The position numbers and the translations under genes are program-made. DNA of 64,000 nucleotides. Source: Parasponia andersonii. Its lineage: Eukaryota > Streptophyta > Magnoliopsida > Rosales > Cannabaceae. The stretch lies in NCBI GenBank assembly GCA_002914805.1, contig JXTB01000580.1, positions 24,872 to 88,871 on the forward strand, written 5' to 3'. Positions 32,919-47,199 of the stretch are shown here, piece by piece. The notes beneath the pieces were generated by a model, which was not told where the DNA came from, did not search any database, and saw nothing but the letters and a program-made list of their open reading frames with translations. Every line of letters begins with the position of its first letter. The first letter of the stretch is position 1.

Positions 32919-33245
32919 CACACACATATGTACACACATCTATTAACTTTTTTTTAGTACAAGATTAACATAATTAATTGTTTTTTATTTTTTTATGCAG
33001 ATAAAGATAAGTCTAGCTCTCCTTTTAAAAATTCATAATGAAGAAGTCTCCAACACGTAGTTGATTAGGAAAATTAATAAATAAAACCTAAGCTAATAAA
33101 ATTCATGGTGATCGACTATAATCATGTATGAGCTAACTCGTCCGTATGTGTGTATAGAACTAGTGTCAAAAAATTGATTGGCAACACTGCGGCTATATAA
33201 TATGATATATATATATATATATATCATATAGATTATATATAATAT
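32744..33245. repeat. AT-rich spacer with (TA)n microsatellites
   Basis: It holds (TA)n at about 32885-32917, and a second AT array at about 33200-33240 that forms a local palindrome. No gene seen. Confidence 0.7.
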
Positions 33246-33445
33246 GGTTGCGAATCTAATAGTTATTTTTTTTACCTCTATTTTTTTTAAGCGTTGGATC
33301 ATAATCTAACAGTTACCGTAATTCAAAAAAAACAACAAAATTAATTATTTAATATTTTTCTCTCTCCAACACATGCGTAATGAATTTTTAGTGGGCAAAA
33401 TAATACCTATAGATGAGTAAAAAAAATATCTATAAATTAGTGCCC
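33246..33445 (+). mobile_element. Small MITE, copy 1 of a three-copy family
   Basis: It begins GGTTGCGAATCTAATAG and ends AATTAGTGCCC, matching the ends of the copies at 61610-61866 and 63019-63235. All share an inner motif around GTTGGATCATAATCTAA and a segment near GGGCAAAATAATACCTAT. It is flanked by (TA)-rich DNA. Ends are imperfect inverted repeats and there is no coding capacity. Confidence 0.65.
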
Positions 33446-33460
33446 AGTATAATATATATG

Positions 33461-33493
<33 letters not shown>

Positions 33494-36400
33494 CCTGTAG
33501 CAAACTAATATTAATTTTATAGAGTATATTTAAATAGGAAAATGCCTTTTTATTGGAAGGACGGAATGGGATTTTATCTGATAAAGAATGGGTTATAATA
33601 GTTGTCAATTGATATATGTAATTTAGGTAGCTTATGTATAAATTTTATAATTTTTTTTTTAAAAAAAAGGGGATTAATAAGCAATAAAACTGTATATTTA
33701 ATTATTATATATTTGGATACAGTCATACTAAGGGAATAGGCATATGAGGCATAAACATCCGAACTTAAAATTGCCAAATTTACTGAGACAAAAAAGGACA
33801 AAAATAGGCTATACGCGTACATATACTTTTATAAACAGACAGGCGAATCTGTATAATATATTTACAGCAACTAGTATTACATATAAAAAGGTGTACATGC
33901 TTTAAAAAAACTCTAGCTCTGTCTTTTTCTTTTCTCATATCCTTCGTCTCTCCTGAGGATAAGAGGTTTTTCTTTTCTTCTTTTAATTTTTTAATAAATT
34001 AATATTTAAATCTAGTTATAATATCATTAGATTTTGAATCCGAGAATTTTTTTTCGTTGATTTAAATATGTAACACGAATAAGTTGATTTTTTTTCAAAG
34101 AATGTGAATCTCTTTTGATCTTGGAAGCATAGTCTCTATCTGCTAAAAATGCAGCCTAGTAACAAATGAAAGTAATTATTTGTTGGTTTTCTTATTATCC
34201 TCTTCTCTAATTAGAGAATTATGGTAGTCTACAATTCTTATTATTATTATATTTGTGATCAATTTTTCTTCTCTTTTTTTTTTAGGAGTTTAAAATTGTA
34301 ATAGTTTATGTTGTACTATAATTGAAGTTTTTTAGCTCCTATTAGTAGCCTGTTTTTAACCACAAAAAAAAAAAAAAAAATTAATGTTGCATATATTCAA
34401 TAATCTATTTTCTGAATGTAATTAACAATTCATATATAGCTTATTTAGCTTTAGTTTTATATATAATCTATATACCCTTTCGAAGCATTATCACATACGT
34501 ACACCGATGGGTCATACATATGATAGTTACCATAAGAGTGAGATTTCTCTTCTCAAAGTGCTTATCCACATTTTACGAACTCAAAAAGTCAGAAGTACCA
34601 TCTAGACATATTCATTGGTAAATCTTACGGTTCTGCTCCACATAAATGAAATGCCCCGAGACGTTGTAAGACTGAAATTTGTAGTTGTGGACTTGTAGTA
34701 GTCTTGTATTAATAGCCAAGCTGTTCTTCTGTGAGCCTGATCATAAATTGCATGTAGATAGTGTGAACGTATTATTTTGGTGTGATTCTGCTGATTAAGA
34801 TATAACGTGCTTCTTAATTTTTTAAAATATATATATATATATTTTTGGTTTTCTAAAGATAATGATTAAAAGGATGATGACGTGGGGTCAAAGATTGACA
34901 ATTTGAAGATCAAATTATTTATCTTTACAGTATTTCAACTCCAAGAGCGTATATTGCGTTTTGCGACCAATCCCATCTATTTTCTTCTTCTTCTTGAGTT
35001 TTGACCAAGTAATTGCGTGGGCTCAAAACTGGAAAATATTTTCTTACTAACGAAGTGTCGATAATTTGAACGTTTACCACAATATGTGTGTTTTCCTTCG
35101 TTTGTTATTAAATTCTTTATTATTTTCTTTTTTTTTTCAATGACTACTGACTTCTTTAATGATTTAGTTTACTTTTTGTAATTCATTGAGTTTCAATTAT
35201 AATTATAATTCATTGGCTGACATAGTTTCAAAATGGTTTTTTCTTTCCTCTTTTTCTTTTTTGAACAAAGAAGACTTCATGATCAAATCAAGAAAGAACA
35301 CAAAAACATAAAGATTAAAAAGATTGCCAAAACATAGAAAAAACGACTTAAAATACCGAAAATGCACTTGGTTTACAATTGAACATTAAAGAGAATTTCT
35401 TGGGCGTTTTAATAAATCAATGAATACCTTTTGTCGTAATACAGATTCTTCAAATAATAATAATGAAAAAAACAACTCATAATCTTAAAATCAAAATCGC
35501 TGATAAATTAAAATTTATGAAATTTATGGTGTTCATTGATGGTTATGAAAATTTAAAACTAATTTCATCCTATGTTGATCTTTTGAGATTTACGATATGG
35601 GTATTTTACGGGATTTGTTTCAGGGGTGTTATAAAAAATATGGTTTTATTTTATTGTCATTATGTAAAATTATTTCATTTTGTGCAGGGATATTTTGTGA
35701 AAAAAAAAAATAGCGAAAAATGGGATGGGACGAGAAAAGAAGAAAAGAAATCAAAACTTTATAGAATTTAATTTCATATGCATGGATGAACAAACAATAA
35801 ACATTGAAGATTTTGGTTTTTTCTTTATTATTATTATTATTATTATTATTACGTATATCTATCTGTGGATGGACTGATTATCCTCATTGCTTGCCATTTC
35901 GATGAGATCCCTCGTCACTCATTAACCCAAAAAATAAAAAATAAAAAAGTCTGAAAGTGGCAGCAATGTCTTACCCGAGAGATCATGATTAGCCTATTGT
36001 ACATACTTAACATTTAGCTCTTGATTTAATGGCACTACGTAGAATCTCTGACCAGCCTGTGCTTTTTTACAACTCTAATTTCTTAGACCAGCGCTTATAC
36101 ACTGCGTCTTAATGAAATCAGTTTACAATTTATTTAAAAAAAAAATACAAGTAGACGTGAATGTTGGGTTTTATTCTGAAAATCATTGAGTTATTTCAAA
36201 ATAATAACATTAATAATAATAATAATGTTCTGGAAAAGGAAATTTTTACTCATGGCCATTTTTTGTATTTAAGGAAAATTTTAAAATATGTGTGAAAAAA
36301 TAAATTAAAATATTTGGAGGGGTTTATTAGGAGGAGTTAAAAAAATAATAATAATAATGTGGCTCAATGCATATTAGGCGAAGAAATATTCATTGGTTCG

Positions 36401-36495
36401 TTTGTAAGCACCTCCTAAACCAACTAATCAGTTTATCAGCTAGATCGAGACCAACCCACCTTAGTTCGGTTTTTTCTATTTCAAATTGTTTTGTT
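33446..36495. other. Non-coding, AT-rich, microsatellites
   Basis: It contains (TA)n at about 33462-33488, an A run near 34363-34380 and a (TTA)n array at about 35824-35851. One 102-codon frame (35463-35771) has no recognisable domain and strongly biased AT content, so I do not call it a gene. Confidence 0.6.
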
Positions 36496-36500
36496 TCTGG

Positions 36501-37078
36501 AGTTAAGAAATTATATTTGCTAATAATAGTGAATCACATATTAAACAATTGTATTAGACCATATAATTTCTAAGCAGACTCAGTTTAAGTAGTTTATTAA
36601 GTTGAATCTAACTATTCATTGGGTATGGATATATATATATAGATATAATGTTAGTACTATCTAGTTGGGTTAATGGATACCCAATAAAATAATATCATAT
36701 ATAGATTAACAAATAGAGTTATGATCCTAATAGCTAGAATGCATACACTCATATTTTATGTTACCTACCATCAGCAAAAGAGAAATCCATCTGCTTTTAG
36801 GTTTTAGGCTAGCTATAGAAGAATTTGATCATCAAGCCCTCTAGTTCTCATCTCTATCTACTTTTAGGTTTTAGGCTAGCTATAGAAGAACTTGATCATC
36901 AAGCCCTCTAGTTCTCATCTCCATATGCTTCCACCTTCAACGATCTTCTAATCATCTTCAGTCCTCAGATAGACAAATAATGAACTCGGGTAAAATTGAA
37001 CAATCTTCTCTTTTCCATTTAACATGAATGATCTAGGGATTATATTGGGTTTGTTTTTAATCTTGATGATTTCTAACA
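36501..37078 (+). repeat. copia B 5' LTR
   Basis: Pairs with 49093-49597. It is longer mainly because a 67-bp segment (starting cttttaggttttaggctagc) is present twice in tandem, at 36794 and 36861, but once in the 3' LTR. Confidence 0.85.
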
Positions 37079-39103
37079 AGTATTATCATAGAGGTTTTCA
37101 TGATTAAATGGTTCAAGAAGATCATGCATGACTCTAGTTTATTTAATCTATGCCTATTAAATATTTTAGGTTTTAGATTAATCATGTATGATATGTGCTT
37201 TTTCATCATTTGTTGAGTTTTCATTGCCATGAGAATCTTGATTCTGGGTTTAGGATTATTTATTATGATAATCAGGCAATAAAATCGTTATTTTGAGGTT
37301 TTTTGGAAATTTAGAGTGATTTTTGAATCGCATCATTTTTTTTAGGAATTCGACCCGGTACTGCAGTGCCATGCTTATAGCACCGGCAACCGAGTATATT
37401 CTAGTCTTTTCACTAGAACCAATAGCATCGTGGTGTTCATTAAACAGTGCCATAGTACCCGCCTCAGTTTGGGCCAGCACCGTAGCGCTAACTCTTAGGT
37501 ACATGTAGTCAATTTTGATCAAGTTTTAGTATTTTGATCATTTAATGGATAGAATTGAGTTATTTACAATCCAATTCAAGGGATTTTAATACAAAACTTG
37601 ACCAATAAAGTTTTCTTATCTCAAATTAATTTAAGATTAAACAACCCACATTTATTCGTTGAAAACTATATTTGGATTATAGAGTTGATAAATGTTTTGA
37701 ACTCAAATTATTTATCATTTTTTATTTTATGAAAATGTTACTAGTATGGGTGTCATGGATGATTTTCTTTACATATTTTGTCCTGTATACTAGGATAGAT
37801 TCGATAAAACAATATATTACCAATGCAGTCTCTATTGCTTACTCTTCTCTATTCTAACATATAGGTTTGCTATTAATGCAGATAATTGCCAGGCCAAAGG
37901 AGATGATTGTTTGGTACAACAACAAAAACATATGTGATAATGAATATTTGATGATTATTTGGTTTCCATATGAACAACAAATTGGCCCAAAGAAAGTTTT
38001 ATTGTCTCACAGGATTTATAGTCATTATTCGATTATTACACATGAGAATACCACTTACAAGTTAATAAGTCGACCAAAGAGAATGCTTATTAATGTTATG
38101 TTAGGTATCTTGTGATGGTAGCCTACTACTATGTGATTATTTGATCAATATCATGATTGCATATTATATGTTAATTTATATACCTATTTGTGACATTAAA
38201 GCCTTAGAGCATGTTTAAGTCATTGTTTCATTTTTGTTCTCTATTCAGTTTCTACTACTACTATTTCTGCCAATTTAAGTTCAATATTTATGCTTACTGG
38301 TACAAACTTTAAGGCCTAAAAAGAAAGTGTCTTGATCATACTAGGTTGTATAGATATTGACTTGAATTGTAGAATAGACAAACCTATTATTCTTACAGAG
38401 AAAAGTTCTTCTGATGAAAAGAAGACTTTTGAGCAGTGGGAGAAATCCAATCATATGAGTGTGTCATGATCATGAGATGCTCTGTTCCAAAAATTATCAG
38501 GGGCTCTTTGCCAAAGGAGGATAATGCAAAAGTTTCCATTGCTTCTCTTGAGAAACTGTATCTCAAGAATAAGAAGGATGAAATAAGTACTACCTTATAG
38601 AAACTCATCTCATCAAAGTGTAGTAGCAAGGGAAACATAAAGGAGAATATCATGTAGATTTCTCATTTAGCTGACAAGCTTAAGGAGTTCAAGTTAGTAA
38701 TTTTTAAAGATCTACTTGTTGCTTTGGTACTACTTTCTCTTCTTACTTGTATGGGAATCTAAAGAAAATTTACAATGCCCAAATGGACAAATGAAATATC
38801 ACTAAATTGATTTCCATTTGTGTTCAAGAGGAAGAGAAAATCAAAACCGAAATACCAGAAAGTGCTAACTTGACCACTACCTCTAAGGCAAAGAAGAGGA
38901 AGACAGACAAGTGAAAGGAAGTGGTTGTGATCCCACCTTCTAAGGTACAAAAGAAGTAGGATGAGCAAGGTTATTTTTTTGTGGCAAGGCTAGGTATATG
39001 AAGAAAGAATATGCTAAGTACAAAGCTTGCATGTTAAAAAGAGTAAGCTTCTCATTTATATTTTTTCTGAAGTTAATTTAGCTTCTCTATCTAAAGATAC
39101 TTA

Positions 39104-39730
39104 ATGGATAGATTTTGGTACTACTACTCATGGAAGTATTTCCATATAAGGAAGCCAAATCATGTTGAAAGAATCATCTATATGGGTGACGATCAAACAA
39201 CTTCAATGGAGACCATTGGGCATTTCAAGTTGTATTTAAATACTAGTTTGTATTTGGATTTACATGAGATATTTATTATCTATTTAAGACAGAATTTGGT
39301 TTCTATTTCCATATTGGACAAATCTACTTTCTCTTGTTTTTTTCGAAATAATTTATTTGGTTTTATACCTGATTCAAATATTATTAGTACTAATATTCTT
39401 ATTCATAATCACATGTTAAATACTCAACCTTATGTTAATAAAGCCATTTATGTAAACTCAAGAAGTACAAAGCGAAAATTAACAAAGGAGGACTTATCCA
39501 TACTATGGCACAGACATTTAGGACACATTTCTAAACAAAGAATAGAACATCTAGTATCCAGTGAGATTCTTGGTCTCCTTAATTTGTCAGATTTTCAACT
39601 CTACATTGAGTGTGTAAAGGAAAAACAGATAAATGTTAGGAAATTAGGTGCCAATAGGAGCTCTAGCATCCTAGAACTAATACATACAGACATTAATGGT
39701 CCATTCCCTATGGCTTTTTGGAACGGATAA
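39104..39730 (+). pseudogene. copia B gag-pre-integrase and integrase start
   Basis: A 208-residue frame includes ILWHRHLGHISKQRIEHL, the copia pre-integrase His-containing motif, and SILELIHTDINGPFP, the start of the integrase core with its first Asp. It belongs to copia B and is not a host gene. Confidence 0.85.
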
Positions 39731-40061
39731 TAATTCTTTATCAAGTTCATAGATAACTATTCTCATTATGGGTATATCTACCTAATTTATGAGAAGTCGT
39801 AATCGCTAGACATATTTAAGGCTTAAAAAGATGAAGTTGAGAATCAGCTTAACAAGAAGATTAAAGCTATCGAATCTGATCATTATAGTGAATACTACGA
39901 TTGATATAACATATTAGGTGAACAATATCCAGGCTCTTTGCTATATATTTGGAAGAGTACAGTATCATTCCATAATGTACTATGCCAAGAAAACTTAGTA
40001 TAAATGGTATTATTGAACAATACAAAAGGATACTTAAGGATATAGTAAGAACTATGATTAG

Positions 40062-40365
40062 TATAAGTCATAATGATCAGAGAAAGAATTATATTACACT
40101 TCTCATTTACATGTACAAGGGAGCCCTTTAATAGGGAATATACATGATAGACATAATCAAGAAACCAGAGGAAAAAGAAAAGAAAAAAATTGAGTACTTA
40201 CAATCAAGACATTCCTAAAAAATTCTCAATCTAAATACAAATAAAGTAATTAACTAATATAGCTAATTTACAAAATTTAAGGACACGGTTTTACTAATTA
40301 GCTTCTACAAAATCTGCTAATTGATAGCACACATTCCAGTTTTTGTTTCCAAACATATTTTAACA
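40062..40365 (-). repeat. copia C 3' LTR (304 bp)
   Basis: Starts TATAAGTCATAATGATCAG on the plus strand and ends CATATTTTAACA. It matches 46001-46308 along its length with scattered differences. Confidence 0.85.
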
Positions 40366-40532
40366 CTTTCACTCAAGCTAGTTAGTAAAGATCAAACAAT
40401 CCCAACTTACACATAAGTCCCTTGAAGACCTGTTTCTTCACTCCCTTTGTGAATATATCAGCTAATTGATCCTTTGTTATTACATAGGGCATACAATCTC
40501 TAATTTCTCTTTAATGAAATGTCTATCTATCT

Positions 40533-41990
40533 TATGAATGATTAATTCACTCACAAATATAGTATCATTCAACTCAAATAATTGTAAGATCTCAAGTATT
40601 TTTATTGATTTAATATGTTTTTGCTTTATTTTTATAGTTCTTATGAATGAATGAGGATCAAGATGAATTGGTACTAAACATGGCTATTTCAACCCTTTTA
40701 GATTGAAGTTAAGTCTGATACAAATATAATGTAATGAAAATCAAGCAAAATGGTGCTAAAACGGCGAAATAGAGCACTCAGGAAGAAAGTTGTTGTTCTG
40801 ATTTTCTATAACCGGGAGTGCCCTGGCACTCTCTAAAAGAAAGATTTCCAAAGCCATAAGCACTGTGGCACTTGCTCGAAAACGTACTTTTAGCAAGATT
40901 TTAGGTGAAATCCTGGCCATTGATTATATATAATTGAATGGTCTGAATTCCGTCTATCCTAGGTCATTTTGGAGCCCCTTAAATAACACTTAAGTCTCCA
41001 TAGCAAGGGTGGAGAGTTAGAGAGAAAACACAACAAATAAAGCTCAAAAATCCAAGAGAAGAAGGAGTTTGGAGCAAAAATCTTGGAAAGGATGCTTGAG
41101 AAAGTGGCTTGAAGAGATTGAAGGCTTGAAGTTCTACCTCCACAAAAGAGTTTTTCTCATCTTTTTTCTCACCCTTTTTCTCACCCTAATCTTATTTGAA
41201 ATTTTATATTATACTTGATTCTTGAACACATTTAGATATATGAAATTCTTATTGAGATTAGTATTGAATTCTTCTATGTTAAATTAATTGTTATATGCTT
41301 GGGGTGTGATGTAACTTAAATTTTGATTCTATGTCTTAATTTCTAATATGTTCTTTGATATTGTTCTTGAATTTATTTATGCTATTCCATACTTAATGCT
41401 TTTTAACTAATTATCTACAAGTTAGATGATTTAGTTTCTAGAATTCAGCAATGGAGAAAGAGAATTTTAGAAATAACTACAAGATAGTAGAACTTAGGAG
41501 TGTATAGAGTTTGAGGGAGCATATAACTCCTTTATAGCTATGATCAAAGAACTATTGAACATAATAAATTCTTAATTTCTAAATTTAAAATAGAAATATT
41601 AGAACTAAGATTTAGAAGTAATTTCACTTGGCACTCGAGAGGAATAGAGATACCTTTAGGTTCTTGACTTATAAACTAGGAATAATTGATTAGAATATAA
41701 TTGGTGATCATAAGAAATAGTTGAAAGTTAGGTGAATTCAATCCCCTAGTACATTTGTACATTGAGTTTCCATATTTTATTTATGTATTTATATTTTCAT
41801 TTATTTGTTTAAGTATAAACTCATTTAGTTTGGTTACCTAGATAAAGTTAGGTTACAACAATTCTGGTATTTAACAATTATTTAATACCCAATTCCTCGT
41901 GGAATCAACAATTCCATACTTATCATTTTATTACTTTTTTATGACTCGTGCACTTGTGGTTATTTTATGTATATACAATTAGCGTAATAT
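40533..41990 (+). mobile_element. LTR-like insert inside copia C
   Basis: This 1.46-kb stretch breaks the copia C RNase H/3' region and has no coding content. The bases either side share TATCT (40528-40532 and 41991-41995), a possible 5-bp target duplication. Its 3' end (gactcgtgcacttgtggtta, ending near agcgtaata) resembles the ends of long plant gypsy LTRs, so a solo LTR is the likeliest reading. Exact ends are uncertain. Confidence 0.5.
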
Positions 41991-42187
41991 TATCTCAATG
42001 TGTTTAGCCCTGCCATGTTGTGATGGGTTATGTGACACACTAATTGCGGCTTTATTATCACAAAAATGCTTCATAGGCAATTCGACCTTTAGTCCTAACT
42101 CCTTAACTAATTTCTTTAACTATAGTAATTCGCAAATTCCTTAAGATACTGCTCAAAACTCAGCTTTTGCACTGCTTCTTATAACTA

Positions 42188-43196
42188 CTAATTGCTTTTA
42201 CTTCTGTAAGTTACTAAATTGCCACCAAAAAATGTGCAAAAACCTGAAGTTAATCTTCTATCATTTACATAGATAGCCCAATCTGTATCGGTAAATGCTT
42301 TTATTTTCAAAGATTGACCACCTAAAAATAACAGACTTCTTCTTGGAGTTCTTTTCAAATATCTCAAAATTTTGTAGATAGCCTCCAAGTGTTTTTCAGT
42401 TGGTGAATACATATGTTGACTAATAACACTCACTAAAAAAGCTATATCTGCTGTAATATGAGAAAGATAAATTAGTTTCCCAACTAGCCTTTGATATCTT
42501 TCTCTATCAACTAGTTTTTTATTGCCTAATATTCCCGGTTTAAAATTAGCATCAATCGGTACATCACTTGGCTTTCAACCCAACATACCAACTTTTTTAA
42601 GCAAATCAAGTATATATTTTTTCTTTTGGTGTTACAGTTTTCCCTTTTCTTGATCAAGCTACCTCTTTTCCTAGAGAACATTTTAGAGGATCAAGAGCTT
42701 TAATTTCAAATTTTTCTCCCAAGAATATTTTTAGTCACTAAATATCTTCAAGATTGCTTCCAATTACAATTATACCATCTACGTAGACTATTAAAATAGT
42801 GAGCTTTACTTCTACTGACCTTTTTAAGAAAAAGGTATGATCCGCTTGACTTTGGAAAAAATTGAATCTTCTGATGGACTTTGAAAACATATCGAACCAT
42901 GCACGAGGTGATTGTTTTAATCAGTACAATGAATGTTTCAACTTACAAACATTATTCTTCCCATAGAAATTCTCAAGCCCTGGTGATAATGTCATATATA
43001 ATTTTTCCTCCCATTCCACATTCAAGAAAGCATTTTTAATATCCAATTGATGAAGAGACCATGATTGATTTGCAGCAAGTGACAACAAAACTCTCACTAT
43101 ATTCATCTTGGCTACTGGAGCAAAGGTCTCTAAGTAGTCAATATCGTAAGTTTGAGTATAGCTCTTTGCAACCAGCTGCGACTTGTATCTTTCCAC
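42188..43196 (-). pseudogene. copia C RT and RNase H region
   Basis: RT parts (RYKSQLVAKSYTQTYDIDYL, SLHQLDIKNAFLN) are followed by RNase H parts (YLKRTPRRSLLFLGG, KAFTDTDWA). These are standard copia pol motifs on the minus strand. Fossil. Confidence 0.85.
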
Positions 43197-46000
43197 TAAT
43201 CTATCAGCCTTGAATTTTGGTGAGAATACCTATTTACAGTCAACTGGTTCTTGTTAAATGGAAGTTTCATTATCTCCCATGTCTTGTTTTTTTCTAATGC
43301 CTTCATTTTCTCTTATTGCTTTTTGCAATTTTGGAACTTTTTAGGCCTCCTATATATTGTTGGAGATCTCCACAGTAGATAAGTTATATGCAGAGGCACA
43401 ATAAAAGGGTAATAAATGATGATAGGAGATATATTTGGTAATAGAATGTTGAGTACAAGACCTGGCTCCTTTTCTTATAGCAATTGATACATCTAAATCA
43501 TCAAACATATTTGGGATTAGATCTGGTATGAGGTTACCTTCTCTTTCTTTAGACTTAATCTCGGTTTGAGGACTTAGAATCTCTGATTTAATTGGATAGA
43601 ACTTTACTGGCCTATTGAGATTTTTTCTTATAGTGTAGACACATAAATTAGGGCTATGCACTTCCTCTTTCCTTGGCACCAATTGAGAAATAGGAGTGGT
43701 AGGACTCTTTTGTGATGATTAAGGAATAGGAGTGGTATGACTCTTTTGTGGCAATGATTGAGGAATAGAAGTGACAGGATTGTTTTTGTGCCAATATCTG
43801 AGACGATTCTTGATTTAGTATAGATAATGAAGGATTTGGTGGAAAAGATTCAGATAATGATGATTCTTAAAAATGATCTTCCACTAATTTCTCCCCTTGA
43901 AGAGAAGTTTAGAGATAAAAAGGCATATTTTGAGGAAAAAAAAGTAACATCAAAAGATACATAATATTTTCTTGATATAAGATTATAGTATTTATATCCT
44001 TTTTGCGTGGGAGAATATCCTAGAAAAATGTACTTGACAACTTTAGGATCTAATTTACTGCGATTATGTCTATGAATATGAACAAAAGGTTTACACCTAA
44101 ATATCTTGATTGATAGTGATTGGATTATTTTTGTTTGTTGAAAGATTTTATTTAGAATTTGAATTAGGGTTTGAAATCCTAGACTCTAGATGGCATTGTA
44201 TTTATAAGATATAATGTTGTTAATGTTGCCTTACCTCAAAAATGTTTAGGAACCTTTGTAATAAACATTAGTGCTTTAGCTACTTCTAAAAGACGTCTAT
44301 TTTTTCTCTCATCATGGCCATTTTTTGGGGGACTATCGACATAGGAGGATTGGTAAATATTAACACTTTCTTCTTAAAATTTTTCTAAAACCCCAAAAAA
44401 TATTCTTTTCCATTATCTATCCTCAAAATTTGAATTAGAACACCAAATTGTGTTTTAATCATTGTTGAGAAATTTTGAAAGTATTGAATAGCCTCAAATT
44501 TTTCCTTTAAAAGGTATATCCAACAAAGACGAGTGTAGTCATCAATAAACGTAATGAAACATCTAGTTCCTAAAATATTTGTTACTTAGGAAGGACCCCA
44601 AATATCATTGTGCATAAGAACAAAAGGAGCAGATTTTTTATAAACTTTTGAACAAAAATGAGCATGTTTATGTCTTAATAATTCAAAAATATCATACTGT
44701 GACTTTACATATAGAGATTGACCTTTTTTCTGCAATAGTTGATAATGAACCATCCACTATTATGACTTTTTTGTTTCCAAAATAAGGAATACATGATGTA
44801 TATAGATTTGGCATACTAGTCATATGATCTAATGCTCCTGAATCAATTATCTAAGGAACAGTTTTGAATAGATTACATGCTAAGGAACAAGAAAGGATAT
44901 TGGCAGTAGTTGGTTTGGCCTAACTCACAAAGTTATGGAGGAGGTCCCATTGTTCTTTAGTGAATTTGTTGTCAGAAGATTCACCAATAGGCTTTTATTC
45001 CTGTTTTCCCTCCTTATCAATATGAAAAGCACGGTTGTTCTTTTCTGAAGCCCTTCTATTCTTCAAATAGGCAAGTTTTCCACGAATTTTCCAGTAGGTA
45101 TCCCTAGTGTGCCACGGTATATTATAGTGATCACACCAAAGTCGCTTGCCATTATCATCGTTCCTCTTGAAATTCCTCTAGTTGTTCGTCAAAGTATTCT
45201 CTGTTGACTTCAAAGTCGAATTGTCCAACGATGGAAGAGAGTTCTGACTCGTAAATGCTCTTCTCGCCTAATGGTAGCCAAAATTTCATGTATAGAGGGA
45301 AGTGGATAAATTCCCAAAACTCGGCCCCCTTACTTCATCTAGATCCTTGTTCAGACTAATAAGAAACTTAGAGATCCACTTTTTCTTAAGCATCTTGTTA
45401 TATTTAGCACTATCAATGGAACATTCCCACTTGATCTGATAGTACTGGTTGAGTTTTTGCCATAGTCCCCTCAGTGAACTATAGTATTTAGTCACACTGA
45501 AGTCTCCTTGCCGCACCTTCGAACATGTTGAGTGACTTCAAACATTTAAGCAGCATTTCCCGTATCAAAATATGTTTCAGCAATAGCTTCCCATATTACT
45601 TTGGTAGTGGCAAGGAACAGATACATGCATCCCATATCTCATTCCATTGAGTTCACCAGCCACACCATTAGGATAGCATTTTTAGCTTCCCAAGGTTGAT
45701 AAGAAGAATCGGTTTCACAGGTCGCTTAACAGAGCCAGTCAAATATCCATATTTCCTTTTCCCTCTAATGAACATCAACACAGATTGTGACCATTGCAGA
45801 TAGTTATAGCCATTCCGTCAGTTAGAAGTGATCTACAAAAAAGATTCTCATTTGGCTATTGATGGATGCTGCTAGAAGTGATGGCATTTTGTGGTTGTTC
45901 AGTATTTTCGGACAGAACTTCTTCTGACAAATCAAACATGTTTTTGGGTCTATTCTCTCTTTTTTTTTAGCATTGTAGGATTAATTCGGCTTTGGTACCA

Positions 46001-46308
46001 TATAAGCAGCAATGATCAGAGAAAAAATTATTTTATACTTCTCATTTACATGTACAGAGGAGCCCTTTAATAAGGAATGTACATGGCAGACACAATTAGG
46101 AAACCAAAGGAAAAAGGAAAGGGAAAAAAAACTGATTACCTATAATCAAGAAATTCCTAAAAAATTCTCAATCTAAATACAAAATAAGGTAACTAACTAA
46201 TACAACTAATTTACATAATTCAAAGACATGATTTCACTAATTAGCTCCTACATAATCTACTAGTTGACAGCAAGCATTCCAGCCTTTGTTTCCAAACATA
46301 TTTCAATA
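46001..46308 (-). repeat. copia C 5' LTR (308 bp)
   Basis: Begins TATAAGCAGCAATGATCAG directly after the PBS complement and ends CATATTTCAATA, followed by the target duplication ATTAG. Confidence 0.85.
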
Positions 46309-47199
46309 ATTAGTCATTCAACTTTTCATAATCATTTTAGGGAGACGCATCAAGATTGCAGCGTATATATTAAATAGAGTACCAAGCAAAGTAGTAGCTA
46401 AAAACCTTTATGAACTTTTGGACTAGGGGAAAGATTATATATTAAATAAAGTACCAAGTAAAGTAGTAGCTAAAAATCTTTATGAACTTTGGACTAGGGG
46501 AAAGCCCAACATTAATCATTTATATATTTGGGGTTGTCTAGCTCAGGCAAGACCTTATAGGCTAAGTAAAAAGCAACTGGATTCTAGAACAATTAACTAC
46601 CACCTTGTAGGATATTATGAAAGATTACGGGGATAAAAATTTTATGAACCCACTGCCAGGTCATTCTTCAAGTCGGGCAATGCCAGATCTCTTGAGGATG
46701 TTGAGCTTAGGAGGGAAGCTAAAATTAGGGACATTGTTTTTGAAGAAAATTTTGCTCCTCCTCCTATGGTTGCTATTGATAATGATCAGAAAACTCGGGA
46801 TATTATTCCTAACATTGTTTAAGATGCAATCCCTCCAGTACAAAATATTGACAATGATCAAATACTTTTTATCTCAAATGAGGTAATTGCTCCTACAAAG
46901 CAAACTCAACAATCTTAAGAAAGAATATCTGTAAAGAGATCCACTAGAGAAAGGAGAAGTCTAATTCCCGATGATTATCTCGTATATCTTCAAGAACATA
47001 AGTTTGACATCGGGATAGTAAAGGATAATCCAATCAATTTCGCTCAAGTTAAACAAAGTTCCAATTCTCAAAAGTAGATCAATACTATGAATAAGGAAAT
47101 AAAGTCTACGACAAACAATGACATTTGGGATCTAATCAGATTGCATGAAAGTAAGAAGCCTATTCATTGCAAATAGATATTTAAGACCAAAAAATTTTC

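Larger units (their letters stand above)
40062..46308 (-). mobile_element. Ty1/copia retrotransposon (copia C) nested in copia B
   Basis: A 6.2-kb copia element in minus orientation inside copia B, with a perfect target duplication ATTAG (40057-40061 and 46309-46313). LTRs are 40062-40365 (3') and 46001-46308 (5'). The PBS complement (ggctttggtacca) is at 45988-46000, directly beside the 5' LTR. gag (45516-45286, LRGLWQKLNQYY), integrase, RT (43196-42921, ETFAPVAKMNIVRVLLSLAA and LHQLDIKNAFLN) and RNase H (42433-42188, LRYLKRTPRRSLLF) follow on the minus strand. A further insert lies near 40533-41990. It is broken in many places and younger than copia B, which it interrupts. Confidence 0.88.

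Noticed and set aside
35463-35771. A 102-codon plus-strand frame as a host gene
   Set aside because: No recognisable domain, very AT-rich, no supporting promoter or splice context.
37330-37500. GC-richer patch with repeated cagtgccat motifs as a gene or structured RNA
   Set aside because: It lies in the leader of copia B and I could not find a consistent stem or frame.
39104-39730. A 208-codon frame as a host protein
   Set aside because: It contains copia pre-integrase motifs and lies inside copia B.
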